Below are positions 16,797 through 25,550 of a stretch of 64,000 bases of DNA, one piece after another. A program made the position numbers and the translations under genes. Source of the stretch: Thermoplasmata archaeon (GTDB lineage: Archaea; Thermoplasmatota; Thermoplasmata; Lutacidiplasmatales; UBA184); assembly GCA_028864975.1 (NCBI GenBank), contig JAGWLG010000004.1, forward strand, positions 82,192 through 146,191, given 5' to 3'. Under the pieces are notes generated by a model. The model did no database searches and had not been told where the DNA came from. It saw nothing but the letters and a program-made list of their open reading frames with translations. Every line of letters starts with the position of its first letter. Position 1 is the first letter of the stretch.

Positions 16797-16824
16797 GGAA
16801 GTAATGCTTATTAGTAAGACTTCC
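16797..16824 (+). promoter_or_regulatory. Promoter/operator of the second VapBC pair
   Basis: A 28-bp imperfect dyad with outer arms GGAAGT (16797-16802) and ACTTCC (16819-16824) encloses the AT-rich core TAATGCTTATTAGTAAG, which contains a TATA-like CTTATTA. It ends 20 nt before the AbrB start at 16844, a position where VapB binding would block transcription. Confidence 0.55.
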
Positions 16825-16843
16825 ATCCTAACGCCGGGTTACC

Positions 16844-17092
16844 ATGAGTGCGGTTGGGGTCGGGTCCGTCACCACCAAGGGGCAGGTGACGATCCCCAAG
16901 GAGATTCGGGATGCGCTGGACCTTCACCCGGGGGACAAGGTCGTTTTCGACCTCGAGGGACGCGCTGCCCGGGTCCAGAAGGTCGGCGAGGAGAAGCTGA
17001 GCGACATCCTTGCCCGGATGGGACCCCTGGGTGAAGACGCGGTATCCTTCCAGAGGAGGCTGAGACATGAGTGGAATCAGCGCTCTCCTTGA
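16844..17092 (+). CDS. AbrB-type antitoxin (VapB)
   Basis: An 82-residue AbrB protein with a near-consensus hairpin: VTTKGQVTIPKEIRDALDL then PGDKVVFDLEG. This is DNA-binding antitoxin and autorepressor of the next gene. The acidic/helical tail (LSDILARMGPLGEDAVSF) is the likely toxin-neutralising part. It overlaps the PIN toxin gene by 26 nt. Confidence 0.88.
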   Translation: MSAVGVGSVTTKGQVTIPKEIRDALDLHPGDKVVFDLEGRAARVQKVGEEKLSDILARMGPLGEDAVSFQRRLRHEWNQRSP

Positions 17093-17516
17093 CACGAACG
17101 TGTTCATCGCCGCCCGGAGTCCTGATGAGCGGCACTACCTGACGAGCAAGGCCGTGCTCGACGGTGCGGACGAGGGCCGGTTCACCGCGGTCATCTCGAC
17201 GGTGACCCTGATCGAGGTTGGCGTGGGGTACCTGAGGGCGGGCACCGCCGAGTTGCGGAAGCAGTTCATGCATCATGTCCAGACCTCACCCAACTTCCGG
17301 GTCGTACCGGTCGATGTCGCGGTGGCGGATGCAGCGGCCATCGTTCGCCACGAGTCGTCCCTCAAGCTGCCCGATGCTGTCCTGGTGGCTACCGCGAGAC
17401 AGGAACAGGCGAGCTGGCTCGTGACCCACGACGACCGGATCTCCAAGCTCGTGAAGAATCCAGGCGTGATCTCGACCGACCGGTTCCTGAGAGAGATCTC
17501 ATCCCACCCCCGGTGA
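17067..17516 (+). CDS. PIN-domain ribonuclease toxin (VapC)
   Basis: A 149-residue PIN nuclease. Acidic residues are visible in ALLDTNVFIAAR, VTLIEVGVGY, LKLPDAVLVATA and THDDRI, matching the four-carboxylate PIN active site with DAVLVATA as the second-half signature. It starts with ATG 17067 inside the antitoxin gene. VapC toxins usually cut tRNA or rRNA; the target is unknown here. Hairpin repeat copy 4 lies 42 nt downstream. Confidence 0.9.
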   Translation: MSGISALLDTNVFIAARSPDERHYLTSKAVLDGADEGRFTAVISTVTLIEVGVGYLRAGTAELRKQFMHHVQTSPNFRVVPVDVAVADAAAIVRHESSLKLPDAVLVATARQEQASWLVTHDDRISKLVKNPGVISTDRFLREISSHPR

Positions 17517-17558
17517 ACGAGCGGCTGAAGCAGTTCCAAGGAGAGCCATGGGGACCCC

Positions 17559-17605
17559 AGCGCCCGCTCCTCTCTACGCGACGAGCAGTCGCGTAGTCCG
17601 ATTCG
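17559..17605 (+). repeat. TA-associated hairpin repeat, copy 4 (divergent stem)
   Basis: AGCGCCCGCTCCTCT is followed by a perfect 9-bp stem CTACGCGAC-GAGCA-GTCGCGTAG (17574-17596), then TCCGATTCGG, which resembles the right flank of copy 3. The stem sequence differs completely from copies 2-3 but pairing and the 8-9 nt spacing from GCGCCC are kept. The DNA from here to about 17830 has no supportable gene. Confidence 0.6.
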
Positions 17606-17829
17606 GCTGCACTCCGCTACGACCATGGCGGGGCCAAGGTCGAGGTCAGCCCTCCGAGACAGCCCCCCTTCAGGGGACGCCCCGAGTGGGCAGGACGTCC
17701 AGTCGAGGGCGGGCGGGTGCCCGGGTGCACCGGTGGCAAGTGTTGGGCCTGGGGCTCGCTGGCGGTGAGGCACGTCTACGGTGGGGACGCGAACTACGAA
17801 CTCGCCCCGTCCTACCACAGGTGCCGGCG

Positions 17830-18333
17830 GCGCGACCATGCCTCCCCTCGTCCCAGCCGGACCGGAGCGCCATCCCGAAGGCCGCGCGAGAAACGATGCG
17901 CGAGCACGACACGCTTCTCGCGGAGCGGGACCGGGCTCGGGACGGGAGGTTCCTGATCTTCAGCACCGACCTCTCCCTGAACGGCTCGGAGATGTACGAG
18001 ACCTACTTCGCGAGTGACGGGATCGAGAAGGTCTTCCGAACGGGCAAGGGCGAGCTTCACCTGGAGCCCATCCGAAAGCAACGGTTGGACCGGATGTACG
18101 CGAGCGCCACGATCCTCTTCACGGCGTGGCTGCTCTGGAGCTGGACGGAGCGGACCCTGAAGCGGAAACTCCCGAAGATGAGCCTCGCCGAGGCGCTGAG
18201 GCTCCTCGAAAAAGAGCCACGGGTGAGGACAGGCGCGGGAAAATCGGTCCGGGAAGGGGTTCCCCGCCTCTCGGGCAAGCAGGACGAGGTCCTCACCGCC
18301 GTCGGGGCGACACGCTACCTGCCTGTGGTGTAA
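17830..18333 (+). pseudogene. IS4/IS1634-type transposase remnant (C-terminal part)
   Basis: The frame encodes the C-terminal third of a DDE transposase of the IS1634/IS4 type: RDGRFLIFSTDLSLNGSEM, then YFASDGIEKVFRTGKGEL with the final catalytic Glu and a nearby Lys, then LEPIRKQRLDRMYA and a hydrophobic helix. The N-terminal two-thirds with the first two Asp residues is absent; the 5' part of the open frame reads as low-complexity noise. No terminal inverted repeats could be placed. It marks an old insertion at the end of the TA cluster. Confidence 0.7.
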
Positions 18334-18520
18334 GGCTCACGGAACCCAGGACTGGAGAAGATACTCGGCCGGCCTCAGATTGGGATTCCGAGAGAGTTCC
18401 CGTACAACCCCTCCTCGAGGGAACGTCGAGGCTCCGTCCTCTTGTTCGGGGGTTCACCTGCCACCAACCTGACCCGCTAGCAACCCGCTCCCCGGGCGCG
18501 GTCCAGAGCTCGTCAGGTCT

Positions 18521-21151
18521 TTGAGCTCCGGGGACGATGAGGGTTCCTTGACAGTGGACGTCCAAGCCACGGTGCGACTACGCAACGAGCCACCCTTCGT
18601 GGGTCGCCGGGCCGAGCAGTCCGAGCTCTCCTCGTCCCTGGCTCGCTTGCGGGAGGGACGGGGAGGTGCCTGGAGAATCACCGGTCCCGAGGGGATCGGA
18701 AAGAGTCGGCTCGCACGGTGGCTCGCGGACCAGGCCCTCCAGGACCACCTTGACGTCCGATGGGCCCACGGGCTCAGCGAAGGGGGCGTCCCGTTCTTCC
18801 TCTTCGAACAGCTCCTCCGCGACCCGGCGGATGACCACCACGACCTCGCATCCATCCCCATGCCTCCGTCGCTCGCGAAGTACTCCCTGGCCCCCGCAGC
18901 TCGAATGATGGCCTACCTGGACCGGCTGGACATCCTGGCGAGAAAGGGCGCGGCCCTCCTCATCCTGGACGATCTTCAGTGGGCGGACGACGCATCCGTA
19001 CGCGCGCTCCAGTTCCTGGTGAGGAACTCTCGCGACCGCCCAGTCCTTTGGGTCGCTTGCGAACGGTCGGACCCCGACACGACGGCCCCCACCCGCCTCG
19101 GTGAGGTCTTCCAGCGCTTGGAGACCGAGGGAGCCCTCTCCCAGCTCCGACTGAGGGGCATGAGCCCTGAGGAGCTCAGCGAAGTGCTCCGGGGGGTAAC
19201 CCAACCCCCGCTCGATCTCGAAGCGGGGGATGGCGGGTTCCGACGGTTCCTTCTCAAGACTGCCGGGAACCCGCATTTCGCTCTCGCCGCCCTCCGGCTG
19301 ATGTACGACCAGGGGCGCCTTCGCCCCGAAGAGGGTCGTATCGTCGTGGAGGCCCCGCCCCGCCCCGAAGCCCAGGACGGGGCCTCCTGGCCGGAGACGC
19401 TCCGTCAGGCCACCGAGGGACGTCTTGCCCTTCTCGGGCCCGAGGAGCTCCGCTTCCTCTCCATCGCCGCCCTCCTGGGAAAGGATTTCGAGCTGACCCC
19501 GTTGCAGGAGGTATCAGAACCCTCGCGTGAGGCGCTCCGCCACCGGGCACGGGGCCTCGAAACGCTGCACGGTCTCATCCGCCCCGTGTTCGGAGGGCGG
19601 GACCGGTGGACCTTCACAGAGGGCATGGCGGCGGACCTCGCCCTTGGGAAGCTCCCGACGGAGCTCCGGCGTTCGGCGGCGAGGAAGCTAGGGGACTGGT
19701 GGGCCGAGCACCGTCCCGAGGATGTCGAGCAGGTCGCCCGCCTCTACCACGACGCGGGGGACGGGAGCCTGGCGGCCCCCTGGATCACCAAGGCGATCGA
19801 CCGGGCGGCCTTGGAGGAATCCGCGGAGCCGGTGGAACGCTACGTCCAGTGGGCTCGGGACCTGGGGTCCTCGGACCCCGCCGCCACGGCCTCACGCGGC
19901 CTGGAGGAAGTGCGTGTCGCACGCTCGCTCCGGCGATTCGGGGCGAACGCTCCGGCCCTCCGGATCCTGAGGTCCATCCCCGGAGAGGGACTCCCCCTGG
20001 GGGTGGCGCGGGAACGCGACCTCGCGGTGATCGACGTGCTTACGGACCTCGACCCCCGGGAGGCCCACGACCGGCTGCGCCAGCTGGAACAGCTGGTCGA
20101 TGCCACCCCAACGACGGAGGTCCCCCCGCTGTTCCATGCGCGCCTATGCGGGACCCGAGCCTACCTCGCCCGGGTGACGGGGGCCTTCCCGGAAGGGCTC
20201 GCCGCGGCCGAGAAGGCCCTCACGTACCTCGACGCGAGCATGGACCCTCGCGAGCGTGCCCGCGCCCTCTACGAGGCTGGCTGGTGTGCCCTCGAGCTCG
20301 AGAAATGGGACCTCGCGACGCACTACTTCGAGAGGAACCTCGAGGTCGGGCGGAGCGCAAACCTGCTCCGCAGCCAGGCCAGCGCACTCGGGGGGCTGGG
20401 CGGGGTCGCCTTTCTGATGGGAAAGGTCCGCGAGGCCCGCGAGCACTTCGAGTCCGCCGTGCGCCTCCAACGAGAGGGAGGAGAGCTCTCCCGCATCGTC
20501 CCCCTCCTGCTCAACCTCTCCGAGGTGGCGGTCGCGGAAGGGGACCTGCGCCGGGCCTGGGGACACCACGAGGAGGCCAGCCGCCTCGCCGACCGGTTCG
20601 ACCTACCGCGATGGCGCGCCTCTGCCGCCGGCCAGCGAGGGCTCCTCCTCCTGCGTGAGCGTCGGTGGGAAGAGGCCCAGCGGGCCTTGGAGCTCGGGAG
20701 GGAGCTGACCCGGCCGCTGGGGGCTCGGATGTACCTGGAGGAGGTGGAGATCGGGTTGGCCTGGGCGCGTGGAGAGCGGGGCGACCCGCAGGGGGCGATG
20801 GCCACCCTCGACCCGCTGGAGCGCGGCCCGCCCCCGCTCGCGGCACAGCACGCCGACTTCTTCTACGAGGTGCGCGGACGCCTGAAGGCCATGCTCAGTG
20901 ACCCCAGCGGCGCACGCGCCGACCTGGACCAAGCCCTCGGTCGCGCCGGTCCGAGTCTCGTGCGTCGGGCCCACATCCTCGGCGACCTCTCGGCCTGGGA
21001 GGTCGACCACGGTGACGCGGAGCACGCCCTCGAACTGAGGGCCCAGGCGGACGACCTCTACCACCGCTCCGGGGTCGACCCGGAGAAGGCCAGGGTGGTC
21101 AACGAGGTGTTCGTGGGATCGGCCACGGCGCCAACGCCCTCGAAGAGATGA
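18521..21151 (+). CDS. AAA-type signalling ATPase with TPR repeats
   Basis: An 876-residue ATPase of the AAA_16 (MalT/STAND-like) kind. The N-terminal FVGRRAEQSEL motif is followed by Walker A GPEGIGKSR (about residue 53), Walker B LLILDDLQWADD and a sensor-like VLWVACERSD. The region from about residue 400 to 860 is helical repeats of tetratricopeptide type (for example ARALYEAGWCALELEKWDLA, REAREHFESAVRLQREGG). There is no C-terminal DNA-binding domain, so it is more likely a signalling or scaffold ATPase than a LuxR regulator. The start is uncertain: TTG 18521 gives the longest frame and GTG 18554 is an alternative. Confidence 0.8.
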   Translation: MSSGDDEGSLTVDVQATVRLRNEPPFVGRRAEQSELSSSLARLREGRGGAWRITGPEGIGKSRLARWLADQALQDHLDVRWAHGLSEGGVPFFLFEQLLRDPADDHHDLASIPMPPSLAKYSLAPAARMMAYLDRLDILARKGAALLILDDLQWADDASVRALQFLVRNSRDRPVLWVACERSDPDTTAPTRLGEVFQRLETEGALSQLRLRGMSPEELSEVLRGVTQPPLDLEAGDGGFRRFLLKTAGNPHFALAALRLMYDQGRLRPEEGRIVVEAPPRPEAQDGASWPETLRQATEGRLALLGPEELRFLSIAALLGKDFELTPLQEVSEPSREALRHRARGLETLHGLIRPVFGGRDRWTFTEGMAADLALGKLPTELRRSAARKLGDWWAEHRPEDVEQVARLYHDAGDGSLAAPWITKAIDRAALEESAEPVERYVQWARDLGSSDPAATASRGLEEVRVARSLRRFGANAPALRILRSIPGEGLPLGVARERDLAVIDVLTDLDPREAHDRLRQLEQLVDATPTTEVPPLFHARLCGTRAYLARVTGAFPEGLAAAEKALTYLDASMDPRERARALYEAGWCALELEKWDLATHYFERNLEVGRSANLLRSQASALGGLGGVAFLMGKVREAREHFESAVRLQREGGELSRIVPLLLNLSEVAVAEGDLRRAWGHHEEASRLADRFDLPRWRASAAGQRGLLLLRERRWEEAQRALELGRELTRPLGARMYLEEVEIGLAWARGERGDPQGAMATLDPLERGPPPLAAQHADFFYEVRGRLKAMLSDPSGARADLDQALGRAGPSLVRRAHILGDLSAWEVDHGDAEHALELRAQADDLYHRSGVDPEKARVVNEVFVGSATAPTPSKR

Positions 21152-21254
21152 TAGGCCGGACACCGCTCAAGGGCACTCACGGTGCACCCGATCACCGGGC
21201 AGAGCGGGAGGACCCCCCGAATGGTTCATGAGGTCGTCTTCGCCTTAGCGCACC

Positions 21255-22982
21255 ATGCCTCGCCACCCAGCGTCTCGGCCTCCCCGTTCCCCCGAGGAGG
21301 CGCGTTGGCGAAAGGAGGTGGAGGAAAAGCTCCCTCCGGACGAGAGGTCCCGCGGAGACCCGCCCGCCCTCGGGCTTCCGGAGGAGGACGAGGCGCACCG
21401 GTACGAGGCCCATCTCGGCTTCCCCGGGCGCCCGCCCTTCACGCGCGGCGTGCAACCGACGATGTACCGGGGCCGTCTCTGGACGATGAGGCAGTACTCC
21501 GGGTTCGGGACCGCGGAGGAGACCAACGCGCGGTTCCGCGACCTGCTCGCGCACGGTCAGACCGGCCTCTCGGTGGCCTTCGACCTCCCGACACAGATCG
21601 GTTACGACCCGGACCATCCCCGGTCGAAAGGGGAAGTGGGGCGCTGTGGCGTCTCCATCTCGACGCTGAGGGACATGGAGTCCCTCTTCCACGACATCCC
21701 CCTCGACAAAGCCACGGTCTCGATGACCATCAACGCCACCGCGACCATCCTCCTGGGGCTCCTGGTGAACGTCGCCGAGGCCCACGGCGTGTCCCGCGCT
21801 CGACTGGGAGGGACCGTCCAGAACGATGTCCTCAAGGAGTACGCCGCCCGAGGGACCTACATCTATCCGCCCGACGCCTCGCTCCGTCTCACGGCCGACC
21901 TCATCGAGTTCACGACCCGGGAGATGCCGCAGTGGAACGGCATCAGCGTCTCGGGCTACCACATGCGCGAGGCGGGGGCGACCGCGGCCCAGGAGGTCGC
22001 GTTCACCCTCTCGGACGGTATCGCCTACGCACGGGCGGTGAAGGCACGAGGTCTCCCGGTCGATGAGTTCCTTCCTCGGGTCTCCTTCTTCTTCTCGGCC
22101 GACCGGAACTTCCTCGAAGAGGTGGCCAAGTTCCGCGCGGCCCGTCGTCTCTGGTCACGCCTCACGAGCGAGGCCCTCGGCGCCAAGAGCTCCCGGGCCC
22201 GGGAGCTGAGGTTCCACACGCAGACCGCGGGCTCCTCGCTCACGGCCCAGCAGCCCGAGCTCAATGTGGTCCGGACGACCTTGGAGGCGCTCTCCGCGGT
22301 GCTGGGGGGCACGCAGTCCTTGCACACGAACGCGATGGACGAGGCGCTGGGTCTCCCGACCCCCGAGTCCGCGCGTCTTGCGCTCCGGACGCAGCAGATC
22401 CTCGCCGAGGAAAGCGGGGTCCCCAACACCGTCGATCCGCTGGGAGGGGCGTGGGCCATCGAGGACTTGACGGACCGCATCGAGGAGGACGCCCAGAGAT
22501 ACCTCGACCAGATCGAGGAGATGGGCGGGGCGAGCGTCGCCGTCGCCCGAGGGTTCTACCAGAAGGAGATCGGCCGGGAGGCCTACCTGCGCGCTCGGTC
22601 ACTGGAAGAGCGCGCTGCCCATGTCGTCGGGGTCAATGTCCATGCCGAAGGGAACTCCGCCTTCGACCTCTTCCCGGGCAAGGGGAAGGGAACGGGAAAG
22701 GGCACAGGGAAGCGCACGCCGGCGGGCACGGCAGGGCCGAGAGGACAGCGCATCTCCCCCGAGCTCGAGCGAAAGGCGGTTCGTGCCGTGGTCGCATGGA
22801 GGAAAGCGCGCAGGGCCCCCGACACCGAAAGGGCCATCTCTTCCCTGCGCAAGGCGACCGAAGAGGGTCGGAACGTGATGCCCCAGGTCATCGAGGCCCT
22901 CAAGAAGGGCACGACGTTGGGGGAGATCGCCGGCCTCTGGCGAGAGATATTCGGCGAGCACCATCCCTCGCGCGAGTACTGA
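21255..22982 (+). CDS. Methylmalonyl-CoA mutase, large (catalytic) subunit
   Basis: Cobalamin-dependent isomerase converting (R)-methylmalonyl-CoA to succinyl-CoA. Signatures include PTMYRGRLWTMRQYSGFGTA, FDLPTQIGYDPDH, GTVQNDVLKEY, SVSGYHMREAGATAAQE, FHTQTAGSSLTAQQPE and NTVDPLGGAWAIE. The 575 residues cover the TIM-barrel subunit only; the B12-binding domain must be a separate protein and is not in the window. An unusual Lys/Gly/Thr-rich insert (GKGKGTGKGTGKRTPAGT, about residues 476-493) interrupts the C-terminal region. The epimerase gene follows after 23 nt. Confidence 0.95.
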   Translation: MPRHPASRPPRSPEEARWRKEVEEKLPPDERSRGDPPALGLPEEDEAHRYEAHLGFPGRPPFTRGVQPTMYRGRLWTMRQYSGFGTAEETNARFRDLLAHGQTGLSVAFDLPTQIGYDPDHPRSKGEVGRCGVSISTLRDMESLFHDIPLDKATVSMTINATATILLGLLVNVAEAHGVSRARLGGTVQNDVLKEYAARGTYIYPPDASLRLTADLIEFTTREMPQWNGISVSGYHMREAGATAAQEVAFTLSDGIAYARAVKARGLPVDEFLPRVSFFFSADRNFLEEVAKFRAARRLWSRLTSEALGAKSSRARELRFHTQTAGSSLTAQQPELNVVRTTLEALSAVLGGTQSLHTNAMDEALGLPTPESARLALRTQQILAEESGVPNTVDPLGGAWAIEDLTDRIEEDAQRYLDQIEEMGGASVAVARGFYQKEIGREAYLRARSLEERAAHVVGVNVHAEGNSAFDLFPGKGKGTGKGTGKRTPAGTAGPRGQRISPELERKAVRAVVAWRKARRAPDTERAISSLRKATEEGRNVMPQVIEALKKGTTLGEIAGLWREIFGEHHPSREY

Positions 22983-23005
22983 GAAGAACCGGAGCGTCGA
23001 ACCCC

Positions 23006-23461
23006 GTGACCCTTGGGACCCGCGCTCAGATCTCCGAGACGGGAGCAGGGCTCCCTATCGACCATCTTGGTATCGCTGTGGTGCACCTGGAGAGCGCGGT
23101 CCCTCTGTGGGAACGCTCGCTCGGAACCCTGGCTTCCCCCGCCGAGGAGGTCCCATCGCAGAAGGTCCGTGTCCGATTCCTGACGGTGGGCGAGAGCCAC
23201 TTGGAGCTCCTCGAGCCAACCTCTCCGGAGGCCACGATCGCCAAGTTCCTGGAGAAGCGAGGCGAGGGGCTCCACCACATCGCCTTCCAGGTCTCGGACC
23301 TTCGCGCGAAGCTCTCCGAGCTCTCGAAGGCGGGGGTCCGTCTCATCGACGAGGCCCCGCGGCAGGGGGCTCGGGGCCGTTGGGTCGCGTTCGCGCATCC
23401 TTCTTCCTTTGGTGGGGTCCTGACCGAGTTCGTGTCGGACCGACCGGGGGGCGGCGCATGA
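23006..23461 (+). CDS. mce: Methylmalonyl-CoA epimerase
   Basis: Interconverts (S)- and (R)-methylmalonyl-CoA ahead of the mutase. It is a 151-residue glyoxalase-fold protein: IDHLGIAVVHLESAVPLWE with the first metal His, FLTVGESHLELLEP, then GEGLHHIAFQVSDL with the second His pair and GVLTEFVS with the metal Glu. The start is the GTG at 23006; its stop overlaps the enolase ATG (ATGA). Clustering with the mutase indicates propionyl-CoA, valine or isoleucine catabolism. Confidence 0.93.
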   Translation: MTLGTRAQISETGAGLPIDHLGIAVVHLESAVPLWERSLGTLASPAEEVPSQKVRVRFLTVGESHLELLEPTSPEATIAKFLEKRGEGLHHIAFQVSDLRAKLSELSKAGVRLIDEAPRQGARGRWVAFAHPSSFGGVLTEFVSDRPGGGA

Positions 23462-24720
23462 GCACCGCCGCGCACGCCCCGCGTTCGCCGCAGGAGCGAG
23501 CGATGGTGGTGCGGGCGCGCCTGGCGCGCGTCTTCGACTCCCGGGGCAATCCCACGGTCGAGGCGACCCTGACCTCGAGCGACGGGTCCACCGGGCGCGC
23601 GGCCTCCCCGAGCGGCGCCTCCACGGGCGCCACCGAGGTCCAAGCTTTCCCAGATGGGGGGGTCCCGGTCGCCCTCGAACGCTTCTCGCAACGCGTCGCA
23701 CCACGACTCTCGGGCTTCGGTCTTGACGACCAGACGGGGTTCGACGCGCTGCTCAAGGAGATCGACGGGACGCCCGAGCTCAAGGAGATCGGGGGGAACA
23801 CCGCCACCGCCCTCTCGATCGCCTACGCGCTTCTCCGCGCGAACGCGCGGGGACTCCCGTTGTGGCGTGCGGTCCCCGGGGCGCCCGACCGGCCGAAGTT
23901 CCCCGCGATCGTGGGGAACGTGATCAACGGGGGTGCCCACGCCGTGGGGGGTCCCGAGTTCCAGGAATACATCGCGTTCTCCGAGGCCGCGGACCCCGGA
24001 GCGGCGATCGAGGCCGCGGTGGCGGTACACCGCAGTGTCGGGAAACGCCTGCGGGAGAGGTTCCCGAAGGCGGCCTTGGGGCGTGGTGACGAGGGAGGGT
24101 GGGTCGCCCCGCTCTCCAGCGTCGAGGCGCTCGAGCTCCTCGCGACCTGCTGCCAGGAGGTCAACGATGCGCGGAGGTCGAGCGGGGTCTCGGTCCGTCC
24201 CGGTCTCGACCTGGCAGCGAGCGAGTTCTACCGCAAAGGCCGCTACGTCTACCGCGACCAGACCCTGGACCCGGATGGCCAGGTGGGGTTCATCGGGAAG
24301 CTCACGGAGAAGTACGACCTCGCCTACCTCGAGGACCCTCTGGAGGAGAGCGACTTCTCGGGTTTCGCACGGCTGACCTCCCGGGTGGGGCGCAGCGGGA
24401 GGACCCTAGTGGTGGGGGACGACCTGTACACCACCCACCCCTCCCGGCTCGAGCGCGGGATCCACGAGAAGGCGGGGAACGCCGTCCTGCTCAAAGTGAA
24501 CCAGGTGGGGACCCTCACCGATACCCTCCGTTGTGTCGAGCTCGCGAAGGGGGCGCTTTGGGCGACCATCGCTTCCCACCGGTCGGGCGAGGTCCCGGAC
24601 GCCTGGCTCGCCCACCTGGCCGTTGCCTTCGGGAGCCGGGGGATCAAGACCGGCGTCCTCGGCGGTGAACGCGTGGCCAAGCTTAATGAACTGACCCGAC
24701 TCGCGACCTCCCCCCCATGA
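23458..24720 (+). CDS. eno: Enolase
   Basis: Glycolytic/gluconeogenic 2-phosphoglycerate dehydratase, 420 residues. Conserved elements: FDSRGNPTVEATL, SPSGASTGATEVQ, GNVINGGAHA, GRGDEGGWV, LEDPLEESD, VGDDLYTT, the catalytic-Lys segment LLKVNQVGTLTD, and SHRSGE. It is divergent: the usual ETEDT after SHRSGE is replaced by EVPDA, and the C-terminal TGAPARSERVAKYN region is TGVLGGERVAKLN. The gene overlaps the epimerase upstream and rpsB downstream by 4 nt each; eno-rpsB is a conserved archaeal pair. Confidence 0.92.
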   Translation: MSTAAHAPRSPQERAMVVRARLARVFDSRGNPTVEATLTSSDGSTGRAASPSGASTGATEVQAFPDGGVPVALERFSQRVAPRLSGFGLDDQTGFDALLKEIDGTPELKEIGGNTATALSIAYALLRANARGLPLWRAVPGAPDRPKFPAIVGNVINGGAHAVGGPEFQEYIAFSEAADPGAAIEAAVAVHRSVGKRLRERFPKAALGRGDEGGWVAPLSSVEALELLATCCQEVNDARRSSGVSVRPGLDLAASEFYRKGRYVYRDQTLDPDGQVGFIGKLTEKYDLAYLEDPLEESDFSGFARLTSRVGRSGRTLVVGDDLYTTHPSRLERGIHEKAGNAVLLKVNQVGTLTDTLRCVELAKGALWATIASHRSGEVPDAWLAHLAVAFGSRGIKTGVLGGERVAKLNELTRLATSPP

Positions 24721-25382
24721 GCCCCGAGGAAGAGCAGGGAGAGGTCGCGGCGACGCCCATGGCGCTGCCGTCGGACCGACGCGGCGAAGGGGACCTCCTG
24801 ATCCCGGAGGACACCTACCTCACGAGCGGCGTCCACATCGGGACCCAGCAGAAGTCGGCCTCGATGCGCCGGTTCATCTTCAAGATCCGCTACGACGGTC
24901 TCTACGTCCTCGACATCAAGGAGACCGACCGCCGCATCCGGCTCGCGGCGAAGTTCCTCTCCCGCTTCCCTTCGGAGAAGATCCTCGCGGTCTCCCAACG
25001 CCAGTACGGTCAGAAGCCCGTGCGGACCTTCGCGAAGCAGGTGGGCGCGATGACCCTCTCGGAGCGCTTCGTCCCTGGTTCGCTCACGAACCCCAACCTC
25101 CCGACCTTCGTCGAACCGAAGGTGCTGGTCGTTTCCGACCCGGCCACGGACATGCAGGCGCTCTCCGAGGCCCTCTCTGTTGGGATCCCCGTCGTGGGGT
25201 TCTGCGATGTCAACAACGACACGCGGTACGTCGACCTGGTGATCCCCGCGAACAACAAGGGCCGCGCTTCGCTGGCCACGCTCTACTGGCTCCTGTCCCG
25301 GGAGCTCTTGAAGGAACAGGGGAAGTCGACCGCGGAGAACCCGTTCACGCTCACGGTCGACGACTTCCAGGCCGCGCTCTGA
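24717..25382 (+). CDS. rpsB: Small ribosomal subunit protein uS2
   Basis: A 30S subunit protein. The 221 residues contain YLTSGVHIGTQQKSASMRRF, DGLYVLDIKETDRRIRLAAKFL, PGSLTNPNLPTFVEPKVLVV, GIPVVGFCDVNNDTRYVDLVIPANN and KGRASLATLYWLLSREL, all standard for archaeal uS2. The N-terminal extension of about 30 acidic residues is typical of the domain. Its ATG overlaps the enolase stop, so translation is coupled. Confidence 0.97.
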   Translation: MSPEEEQGEVAATPMALPSDRRGEGDLLIPEDTYLTSGVHIGTQQKSASMRRFIFKIRYDGLYVLDIKETDRRIRLAAKFLSRFPSEKILAVSQRQYGQKPVRTFAKQVGAMTLSERFVPGSLTNPNLPTFVEPKVLVVSDPATDMQALSEALSVGIPVVGFCDVNNDTRYVDLVIPANNKGRASLATLYWLLSRELLKEQGKSTAENPFTLTVDDFQAAL

Positions 25383-25550
25383 TCCTCCGGCTCCGTGGGA
25401 GTTGCCCGTCGTGGTTCGAGAGGGGCTGCCCTGCCCCGCCCGGGGCCAGAAAGTTGAAGGTCTGGGTATCGCGTTCCCCCCTGCGAGGTGCGGGTCCGCT
25501 GTGACGAGGGTGGCCAGGTCGGTCGTCGCCGCGATCGTTCGTCGTCGTCC

